A stretch of DNA of 6,942 bases, from positions 1 through 6,942 of the forward strand of contig CAMYVI010000135.1 of assembly GCA_947302185.1 (NCBI GenBank), given 5' to 3'. Below the pieces are notes generated by a model, which was not told where the DNA came from, did no database searches, and was given only the letters and a program-made list of their open reading frames with translations. This document shows positions 1 through 5,332 of this stretch, in pieces. The number at the start of each line of letters is the position of its first letter. Position 1 is the first letter of the stretch. This DNA comes from an uncultured Lachnospiraceae bacterium. Lineage in GTDB: Bacteria > Bacillota_A > Clostridia > Lachnospirales > Lachnospiraceae. A program made the translations under genes and the position numbers.

Positions 1-2017
1 CGGAAACATCTACCTTATTAAGGCTCGCATTAACAAATTGGGCCCCGGCCGGAAGTTTGATAAGCTTTCTTTCAGATTTTGCCCAGTTTTTATTGAACCA
101 TCTGGACTCGGACTGATAGAAATTTCCGGAAGAACCTTTATCTACAGTAATGTCTTTTATCGAAGTCTCCCAATTATCAACACTTGTCGTATCAAATTCT
201 GTGATTTTTTCATACTTACCCGAGATATATTTATTACCAATTATCGCATTTTTACTTAACGAGTTTATAGTGGTAATCTCATACAGCCCTGTTTCTGTTG
301 TTTCGTTAAAAACAATGCTGATTTTTTCCTTATCAACTGTTACGCTATGTTTAGTCGAAATCGTCAAATCATCATACTTAACAGCATCCGCTTCCATTTT
401 GAAAGATACTTTTTCCTGTTCCTCGTCTGGTAATCCAACAAGAGTAAAGTAATCTTCTATCTGTTCTCCCTCTTTAATAACAACATTTGGCGTGCCATCA
501 CTCTGTTTACTAAATGCTTTTGTCTGTTTCAATGTCAGCTGATCAAATACAGTATAGCTAATAGTAACGCTCTTTTTACTGCTCGCTGGGTCGCTGTTTG
601 GATCCTCAGATTTGCATTCAACCGATACAAAATATTGTCCTACTGATTCAGTTGGCATCTTATAGACAGTGTCATCGTCACCCTCACAGGCTAACGACAC
701 ATCTTTAGCGCCATCCGGAATATTGTACTTAACAGTATATGTTCGCCCGGCTTTGGGTTCGTCGTTGTTAAAGTTGAATACTAGTTCTCCGCCGCGCCTA
801 ATACGCTGTTTTGTTCCATCCTGGTAATCGTTCAGATTTTTACCGGTCGTATCAACAATGTCTTCAATACTTACAGGGATCGGTGTAAACTTATAATCTT
901 CAGTCAAACTACCCGTAATACCGGTGCCCTCTTTGGGATTTGCTGTTACTGTGATCGTATGTTCAACATTAGTAACATTAACTATATATGTACAAACAGA
1001 CTTCTGTTCTTCAGTGTATTCGCTGTCTAAAACGCTCCCATTCTCATCCGTCCATACAATATCATAACTGTCTCTATTGGTCAGAGTAGCAGTAAATTCG
1101 TGCTGTGATCCAAAAGTGCTGGTAGAAATATTATTAGGTGCCTCCAGTACCAGATCATCTGTTATCTCAAAAACAACGTCTTTACTTACCGCATCTTCGG
1201 TGCTTTGTTTATCGTTTAAAAATAAAGCTATATTATGAGTTCCTGCTTTTGATGGAACATACTCTATAGATATTGTTTCAGTACGATTTCCTTCTGCATT
1301 TGATGTTATTACTCCATACTTATTATCAAATAGAATCTGTCCTTCAGTATTATCTTTCCATGTGTAATAGATTGGATCTCCTTGCCCTATGTTTACTGTG
1401 GCCTGTATTGTAACAGGATTATCGACTTTCAGCACTGAGTTTTGAGTAGGACTCAGCATAGGAATTGATACGTTAATGTCTGATTTTGCAGTACCCGTAA
1501 TTGTCGGCATCGGCGTCGTTGTCGGGGTCTTACCGGCGGGTGTAACGCTGGGAGTCACACTTCCATTATCAGTGTTGGAATCAGTTTTACCTGCAGTGCC
1601 GGACTCGGTCTTTCCATTTGTACCGGACTCATCTTTACCTGTGGTGCTGCCACTATTGTCACCACCATTTGTCACATTAGAATCATTCGACTCCGTATCA
1701 TTCCCATCGCCGGAAGTAGTCGAACTATCGTTTCCATTGTCGGACGAAGTTCCGCCGGAAGTAGTCGAATCATTGTTCTCACTCTCGGTCGAGCTTCCGC
1801 CATCGGAAGTATTCGAATCATTATTCTCATTATCGGATTCACTTCCGCCACTCGGATAAGTGACATTATCGCCGCTCGTATCGCCCGCTGCAACCGAGCC
1901 GCTCTCTGTGGCGTAAATATTCATGACCAGCGCTTCGGCCGGAACAAGATCAGCTATAAGCACGACTGTGAATATAACTGCCATGAATCTTTTTAACCCA
2001 TTTGCAAATGCTTTCAT
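1..2017 (-). CDS. Large secreted/surface protein with Ser/Thr-rich stalk and Ig-like beta domains (3' partial)
   Basis: The frame is open from the ATG at 2017 to the window edge (672 codons, no stop), so the C-terminus lies outside; I checked each codon for stops. Residues 1-36 look like a signal peptide: a basic start (MKAFANGLKRF), a hydrophobic core (MAVIFTVVLIADLV), and possible cleavage after AEA (about 29) or IYA (36). Residues 37-178 are a low-complexity Ser/Thr/Asn/Asp/Gly linker with degenerate repeats (65-110), ending in a Thr-Pro stretch (TPTTTPMP). From about 180 onward the sequence alternates like beta sandwiches: about 180-286 (YYTWKDN, then SKAGTHNIALFL), about 288-380 (IVWTDENG), about 380-490 and about 490-672. 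The first two resemble Ig-like/PKD-like surface domains. I do not recognise a named family. An AGGAG site lies 6 nt before the ATG. The gene follows the small membrane protein after 82 nt and may be co-transcribed. No catalytic motif or wall anchor is visible; an anchor could lie in the missing C-terminus. Confidence 0.85.
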   Translation of the reverse strand, partial: MKAFANGLKRFMAVIFTVVLIADLVPAEALVMNIYATESGSVAAGDTSGDNVTYPSGGSESDNENNDSNTSDGGSSTESENNDSTTSGGTSSDNGNDSSTTSGDGNDTESNDSNVTNGGDNSGSTTGKDESGTNGKTESGTAGKTDSNTDNGSVTPSVTPAGKTPTTTPMPTITGTAKSDINVSIPMLSPTQNSVLKVDNPVTIQATVNIGQGDPIYYTWKDNTEGQILFDNKYGVITSNAEGNRTETISIEYVPSKAGTHNIALFLNDKQSTEDAVSKDVVFEITDDLVLEAPNNISTSTFGSQHEFTATLTNRDSYDIVWTDENGSVLDSEYTEEQKSVCTYIVNVTNVEHTITVTANPKEGTGITGSLTEDYKFTPIPVSIEDIVDTTGKNLNDYQDGTKQRIRRGGELVFNFNNDEPKAGRTYTVKYNIPDGAKDVSLACEGDDDTVYKMPTESVGQYFVSVECKSEDPNSDPASSKKSVTISYTVFDQLTLKQTKAFSKQSDGTPNVVIKEGEQIEDYFTLVGLPDEEQEKVSFKMEADAVKYDDLTISTKHSVTVDKEKISIVFNETTETGLYEITTINSLSKNAIIGNKYISGKYEKITEFDTTSVDNWETSIKDITVDKGSSGNFYQSESRWFNKNWAKSERKLIKLPAGAQFVNASLNKVDVS
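1688..1825 (-). repeat. Degenerate 45-48 bp tandem repeat coding a Ser/Thr/Asn-rich stalk
   Basis: Three in-frame units of 16, 15 and 15 residues lie within the stalk of the large surface protein (residues 65-110). Each starts with an Asn-Asp-Ser core followed by (N/S/T)-T-S and Gly/Asp: NNDSNTSDGG, NNDSTTSGG and NDSSTTSGD. At DNA level the shared core CGGAAGTA recurs on the plus strand at 1711, 1756 and 1804, spacings of 45 and 48 bp. The units have diverged, so this is an old repeat rather than a fresh expansion. Such sequences usually act as flexible spacers on surface proteins. Confidence 0.7.
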
Positions 2018-2099
2018 AACCTTCTCCTTCGTTATTACTTTCTCCCGAGACTAACCCCTTATCAGTTGTCCATGTATCGGTTTATTACCTGGTTGTTTA
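2018..2099 (-). other. 82-nt gap between small membrane protein and surface protein
   Basis: Apart from the ribosome binding site at its end, I see no strong stem-loop followed by a T-run and no convincing -35/-10 pair. A TTGATA at the end of the upstream gene has no well-placed -10 partner. Read-through from the upstream genes is the simplest reading, but a separate promoter cannot be excluded. Confidence 0.4.
2024..2028 (-). promoter_or_regulatory. Shine-Dalgarno site of the large surface protein
   Basis: AGGAG within GAAGGAGAAGG lies 6 nt upstream of the ATG at 2017. It supports this start over the in-frame ATG twelve codons in (MAVIF), which would remove the basic part of the signal peptide. 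Confidence 0.7.
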
Positions 2100-2684
2100 T
2101 CAGATATCTATCAATTCATCGGTATGGATGACCAATGTACGCTCCGTGACCTTAAATCCTATGCGCTCCGCTGCGCTTCCGAGCGGCTTAGCTGCGACCT
2201 CGACATCTGCCATCTGGGCCGTATTGAGGTTAGCCCCATTCGCTCCGGGTGACTCCCCCGCTGCGGCAAGCGGCATAGTATCCATTCCCGGCTGTGTCGG
2301 CGGAGATAGCTCTCCACTCCTTCCGCTCCTGCGGAAAAGCCCTCCGACTCTGGATCTTGCCGTTCTTCCGGTTCCTCCGGTATTTCCGGTATTTCCGGTA
2401 TTTCCGGTATTTCCGGTATTACCTGTATTACCGGTTCTTCCGGTATTTCCGAAATCAAGATTCGGCATTGCCGGGCCGATCTGATCAGTTCTTTCCTGAG
2501 CTTCGCTCAGCTGCTTTATGGTCTTCTTTCTCTTTCTACCGGACACCAGCATAAATACGGTCCGAATGTCCAGTTTAATGAACAGATAAACTGCAACGGC
2601 AAGCGCTATCAGTGTTATCGCAAGGCAGATACGGAAGCCGGTCGTATACAGATCGACCAGATCTGAAGGATTCATATTATTCAT
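2100..2684 (-). CDS. Small single-pass membrane protein with a Gly-x-Thr repeat tail, function unknown
   Basis: This 194-residue protein belongs to no family I can name. A short N-terminus (MNNMNPSDLVDLYTT) leads into one transmembrane helix at about 16-38 (core LAITLIALAVAVYLFI). The basic stretch GRKRKK at 49-54 suggests the C-terminal part is cytoplasmic by the positive-inside rule. Residues 79-108 are ten perfect Gly-x-Thr triplets (seven GNT, two GRT, one GGT). They are followed by a basic patch (RTARSRVGGLFRRSGRSG), an Ala/Pro/Gly-rich linker, and a short conserved-looking end (GFKVTERTLVIHTDELIDI). The start at 2684 fits a GAGGGGG site 7 nt upstream that overlaps the kinase stop codon, so translation may be coupled to the kinase. 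The context makes it a candidate kinase substrate or adaptor; this is inference. Confidence 0.85.
   Translation of the reverse strand: MNNMNPSDLVDLYTTGFRICLAITLIALAVAVYLFIKLDIRTVFMLVSGRKRKKTIKQLSEAQERTDQIGPAMPNLDFGNTGRTGNTGNTGNTGNTGNTGNTGGTGRTARSRVGGLFRRSGRSGELSPPTQPGMDTMPLAAAGESPGANGANLNTAQMADVEVAAKPLGSAAERIGFKVTERTLVIHTDELIDI
2361..2450 (-). repeat. 9-bp microsatellite coding ten Gly-x-Thr triplets
   Basis: The unit is GGAAATACC on the coding strand (GGTATTTCC on plus) and repeats in phase for 90 bp. The core is almost pure; the edges show single-codon changes (GRT, GGT). A 9-bp unit changes length without breaking the frame, so copy number could vary by slippage while the protein stays intact. 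The plus-strand readings of this tract (Phe-Arg-Tyr or Val-Phe-Pro repeats) are by-products. Confidence 0.92.
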
Positions 2685-2691
2685 ATCCGCA

Positions 2692-2698
2692 CCCCCTC
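2692..2698 (-). promoter_or_regulatory. Ribosome binding site overlapping the kinase stop codon
   Basis: GAGGGGG sits 7 nt before the ATG at 2684 and shares its first two bases with the kinase TGA (2697-2699). This overlap suggests translational coupling of kinase and small membrane protein, and it fixes the start at 2684 rather than the in-frame ATG three codons later. Confidence 0.6.
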
Positions 2699-4415
2699 AA
2701 TTTGTACCGATTATATGGTAGACACTTTCAACGGAATTTCTAGCTCCCTGTATTGCTTTGTTCGTGTCCTGAATAAGCTTCTGCACAGCCATTTTGTCGG
2801 AGGACTGTTGACTCATAAAAATCTCTGCCTCGGAGAGAATATTCTCCGCCATTTCCCTTGTCACTCCCGCATTTTTGAATTCATTCAATTCTTCGTTCGT
2901 TATTTTTTTTGCTAATTCCCTATATACTGCTATCGCGACGGTTGCGTCTCCGCAGTTGGCTTCAGCCTGCGATGCGTCTCCAACAAGACCTTCGTACTGT
3001 TGCCATACCTTGTACCAATCCGTTCCTTCATCAAGCCAGGCAGATCCCACGGAACTCCCGGCAGTATTGCTGACGTACGCGCTGGAAATTAAATTCAGAC
3101 TATTAGTGACTTTAAGCTCTGTTGGGGTCAGATTAGAATTATCTTTGATTGTGTCAAACACAGGTGCCGCATATTTATATCCGCCGCCTTCATAATAAAA
3201 GAAATAATCCTTGCCCAATTCATACTGGAAAGCAGCGTACCCTTCAGGGTCTCTCGCTTCAAGCACCTCAATGTTCCGTGCGCCCCCCGTGATTGGTTTT
3301 GCGCCCATACAATAGTCAAGTGTTTTTTTCTCATTCTGGTCAAATTTGCCGTCCGTTATGATTGCGTTCAGCATAGACATGTACGCATCCGCCTCGGCAG
3401 GTTGGATCGACATCGCGCTCTTGTAATCTTCCTGCGCGTCGTATACATTTTCCGCAAGTTTTGCTTTGGCCAGCGACCTCTCATAAGTCTGGCTTATTGT
3501 AGAGCTTCTGGCTGCTGCAAATCCGGCCATTCCGATCATCCCCATCACAGCGACCGTGACCGGAATCAGGAACAGACGCCATTTTCTTCTGTTTTCCCGA
3601 ATATTTTCATCATTGATATCATTCACGTGCAGAAGAGCTTCCATAAGTTCGGCACAGTTCTGATACCGATCCTCACGCCTCGGCTCGCAGCACTTGGAAA
3701 TAATCTTCTCAATACCGGATCCTGCCAGTTCCGGGACTAACTGGCCTACCGGATAAACTACAAAATTCGTGTCCGCAGGACTGTATCCCGTGATCAGATG
3801 GTACAGGGTCGTACCGAGCGTATAAATATCTGTCCTCGCGTCTGTCTCGCCCTGACCGCCGAACTGTTCCGGTGCCGCATATCCGCGAGTACCGAGCCAT
3901 GTCGTATCCTGATTGCTGCCGCCTTTATTTGTACGAGCTGTACCAAAGTCAATGACTACGATATTGCCATCGGGCTTCAACATGACATTGGCAGGCTTCA
4001 TATCGCGGTAAATAATCGGCGGATTCTGTCTGTGCAGGTAGCCGAATACATCGCACAGCTGTTTCGCCCACTCAACAACAATGTCCGGATTCTGAGGTCC
4101 GCTGTTCTGCAGCACACTCAGCAGATCCTTGCCCTGTACATAGTCCATGATTATGATGTAGCTGTCATCGTTCTCCACAACGTCAACTATGCTGAGTATA
4201 TGAGAATGATTAAGCTTTTTCAGCATTTCAATTTCGGCTACAAGGCTTTGGTCTACGACCACATTGTCCGTGTTGCCGTTCTTTCGAACCTCTTTGATTG
4301 CCCATGTCTTATTGGCTCTCTCGTTAAGAGCAAGATAAACGGTACTCATACCGCCATGGCCGATCTCCTGAAGTATTTTGTATTTCCCGTCAAAAACCGA
4401 GCCTATTTCCAGCAT
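2697..4415 (-). CDS. Transmembrane Ser/Thr protein kinase (PknB/PrkC-type catalytic domain, non-PASTA sensor region)
   Basis: This 572-residue protein phosphorylates Ser/Thr residues of cytoplasmic targets. The kinase domain spans about 11-265: Gly-rich loop GHGGMSTV (19-26), catalytic Lys in WAIKEV (K41), helix-C Glu in EIEML (61-65), catalytic loop YRDMKPANV with D138, K140 and N143, DFG at 156-158, activation segment with T171, T172 and T176, APE at 181-183, DIYTLG at 196-201, and the late Arg in REDRY (R250). All catalytic residues are present; the HRD motif reads YRD. One transmembrane helix lies at about 281-302 after a basic NRRKWR. Residues 303-572 are predicted outside the cell, look helical, and begin with a TPR-like stretch (about 320-350). 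No PASTA repeats are seen, unlike PrkC/Stk kinases. It starts 15 nt after the phosphatase stop, with GGAG 9 nt upstream of the ATG. The phosphatase next door is the expected antagonist. Confidence 0.95.
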   Translation of the reverse strand: MLEIGSVFDGKYKILQEIGHGGMSTVYLALNERANKTWAIKEVRKNGNTDNVVVDQSLVAEIEMLKKLNHSHILSIVDVVENDDSYIIIMDYVQGKDLLSVLQNSGPQNPDIVVEWAKQLCDVFGYLHRQNPPIIYRDMKPANVMLKPDGNIVVIDFGTARTNKGGSNQDTTWLGTRGYAAPEQFGGQGETDARTDIYTLGTTLYHLITGYSPADTNFVVYPVGQLVPELAGSGIEKIISKCCEPRREDRYQNCAELMEALLHVNDINDENIRENRRKWRLFLIPVTVAVMGMIGMAGFAAARSSTISQTYERSLAKAKLAENVYDAQEDYKSAMSIQPAEADAYMSMLNAIITDGKFDQNEKKTLDYCMGAKPITGGARNIEVLEARDPEGYAAFQYELGKDYFFYYEGGGYKYAAPVFDTIKDNSNLTPTELKVTNSLNLISSAYVSNTAGSSVGSAWLDEGTDWYKVWQQYEGLVGDASQAEANCGDATVAIAVYRELAKKITNEELNEFKNAGVTREMAENILSEAEIFMSQQSSDKMAVQKLIQDTNKAIQGARNSVESVYHIIGTN

Positions 4416-4416
4416 A

Positions 4417-4427
4417 TCCCCTCACTC
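4417..4427 (-). promoter_or_regulatory. Kinase translation leader, 11-nt element shared with the phosphatase gene
   Basis: GAGTGAGGGGA precedes the kinase ATG (4415) and the identical 11 bases precede the phosphatase ATG (5198). Here the GAGGGG part is only 2 nt from the start, too close for ideal pairing, so the GGAG at 4425-4428 with a 9-nt spacer is the likelier Shine-Dalgarno core. The stretch fills most of the 15-nt gap between the two genes. Confidence 0.5.
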
Positions 4428-4430
4428 CGT

Positions 4431-5198
4431 TCAATATGTTTTCACCAGAATAGCGCTGATATTATCGTCTTCCCGTCTGTCGATATTGAGCTGTGTGACT
4501 TCTTTCAGTCTTTTTTCGATCACTTTTTCAGATGTCATTACAGACGGATGGAAAAACTGATAAAACTCACTTGCCGTGACCACATGTCTGAAACCATCGC
4601 AGCAGAGCAGGAACACTTGATTTGCACCTGCCGGGCCGCTGGTAAACACAGGGTCTACAAATTGGCTGGCTCCTATGCACTGAAGAAGCACACTTCTGTT
4701 CGGGTCGACGAGAGACTGTTCGTAGGTCATTCGACCGGCATCTATCTCTCTCTGAACATAAGTCTGATCCTTCGTCAGCTGGTAAATGTTGTCGCTGATC
4801 AGATACACCCGCGAGTCACCGACATTGCAGGTGTAAAAATTATTGTTATAGATAAGGACTGCCGTACAAGTCGTTCCCAGATCCGTATGGCACTCGACTC
4901 CGTATGCCGATATCTTTGCGGCAGCCTCTAATATCACCTTTCTCCACTGTTCCCACAGTTTATCAACAGAAAAACCGTTGGCGATCAATTCCGGGAAGCC
5001 TTCCATAAACCAGGCTTCCAGCTTTCTGACCATAGCAGCTGATGCCACTTCCCCCTTTGCGAGTCCTCCCATTCCGTCACATACTGACGCAAAAAGAACA
5101 GGACCGTATGTTGTCTCAGCCTGCATGACAATCATAGAATCCTGATTCGTCTTTTTTCTCGTACCCACATCTGTACAGGTGCTAGTCAGAAATTTCAT
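4431..5198 (-). CDS. PP2C-family (PPM) Ser/Thr protein phosphatase
   Basis: This 255-residue cytoplasmic enzyme has the normal length for bacterial single-domain PP2C phosphatases (Stp/PrpC type), which remove phosphate from Ser/Thr using two metal ions. The signature motifs occur in order: TDVGTRKKTNQD (9-20, with the metal/phosphate-site N18 and D20), VCDGMGG (39-45), DLGTTCTAV (106-114), VGDSRVYLI (126-134), the CCDGF metal site (199-203, D201, where many members have SDGL), and DDN at 244-246. All expected metal-binding Asp residues are present, so it should be active. There is no signal peptide or membrane helix. It lies directly upstream of the kinase (15-nt gap), the classic eraser-writer pair. 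It likely dephosphorylates the kinase itself and the FHA and Thr-repeat proteins of the locus (inference). The start fits GAGGGG 5 nt upstream. Confidence 0.96.
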   Translation of the reverse strand: MKFLTSTCTDVGTRKKTNQDSMIVMQAETTYGPVLFASVCDGMGGLAKGEVASAAMVRKLEAWFMEGFPELIANGFSVDKLWEQWRKVILEAAAKISAYGVECHTDLGTTCTAVLIYNNNFYTCNVGDSRVYLISDNIYQLTKDQTYVQREIDAGRMTYEQSLVDPNRSVLLQCIGASQFVDPVFTSGPAGANQVFLLCCDGFRHVVTASEFYQFFHPSVMTSEKVIEKRLKEVTQLNIDRREDDNISAILVKTY

Positions 5199-5203
5199 TA
5201 TTT

Positions 5204-5209
5204 CCCCTC
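5204..5209 (-). promoter_or_regulatory. Shine-Dalgarno site of the PP2C gene
   Basis: GAGGGG lies 5 nt before the ATG at 5198, inside the 11-nt string GAGTGAGGGGA (5203-5213) that is repeated exactly before the kinase start. It is G-rich rather than the canonical AGGAGG, and the same TGAGGGG core recurs before the small membrane protein. Confidence 0.55.
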
Positions 5210-5230
5210 ACTCATTCCTTTTTCATAACT

Positions 5231-5243
5231 CCACGAAACGTGG
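5231..5243 (-). other. Small stem-loop (5-bp stem, 3-nt loop)
   Basis: CCACG-TTT-CGTGG on the minus strand forms a compact hairpin 33 nt before the phosphatase start, immediately after the larger inverted repeat. No T-run follows on either strand. It could be part of the leader structure of the phosphatase mRNA, or chance. Confidence 0.4.
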
Positions 5244-5247
5244 TAAC

Positions 5248-5286
5248 TGCTCCGCCGGAAAAGCATGCCATTCTTCCGGCGGAGCA
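5248..5286 (-). promoter_or_regulatory. Perfect 13-bp inverted repeat between protease and phosphatase genes
   Basis: Arms TGCTCCGCCGGAA (5248-5260) and TTCCGGCGGAGCA (5274-5286) are exact reverse complements around a 13-nt loop. The stem is GC-rich and lies 46 nt after the protease stop codon. In RNA it would be a very stable hairpin, but no U-run follows on the minus strand, so it is not a textbook intrinsic terminator. Options are an imperfect terminator or attenuator limiting read-through from protease to phosphatase, an mRNA 3'-end stabiliser or processing site, or a protein-binding operator. I cannot choose between these from the sequence. Confidence 0.7.
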
Positions 5287-5332
5287 ACTATCATTCAAGT
5301 AATTTATCTATCCAATTGTCTTGGAATAAGAA

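Noticed and set aside
1751..1760. TCCGCCGGAA in the stalk region matching part of the intergenic inverted repeat
   Set aside because: The 10-base match falls on Gly/Ser codons of the stalk, lacks the second arm, and is easily explained by chance in this codon context.
38..1859. Plus-strand frames at 38-259, 150-452 and 1476-1859
   Set aside because: They lie opposite the continuous 672-codon minus-strand frame with a signal peptide and ribosome binding site. The 1476-1859 product is a Ser/Pro/Val-rich mirror of the stalk repeats.
2128..2554. Plus-strand frames with Val-Phe-Pro or Phe-Arg-Tyr repeats, and a minus-strand frame at 2159-2458 with Ile-Pro-Glu repeats
   Set aside because: They are alternative readings of the 9-bp GNT microsatellite. 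Only the 194-residue frame has a suitable start site, a membrane helix and tight operon spacing.
4002..4004. Kinase as inactive because HRD reads YRD
   Set aside because: The catalytic Asp, Lys, Asn, DFG and Gly-loop residues are all present, and replacement of the His is tolerated in bacterial kinases; there is no sign of a pseudokinase.
3798..4931. A 377-codon open frame on the plus strand running across the kinase-phosphatase junction
   Set aside because: It lies opposite two genes with full sets of catalytic motifs, spans their gap, and its product is rich in Cys, His and Ile without any recognisable domain. It is an antisense shadow of the codon bias of the real genes.
5248..5286. Inverted repeat as a standard intrinsic terminator or as a transposon end
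   Set aside because: No T-run follows the stem on either strand, there is no transposase gene nearby, and no flanking direct repeat was seen.
5260..5332. Weak promoter candidates (TTGGAT with GATAGT, TTGAAT with AAGAAT, both 17-nt spacers) ahead of the phosphatase
   Set aside because: Each box matches the sigma-A consensus in only 3-4 of 6 positions and one overlaps the hairpin; this is not above what an AT-rich gap gives by chance.
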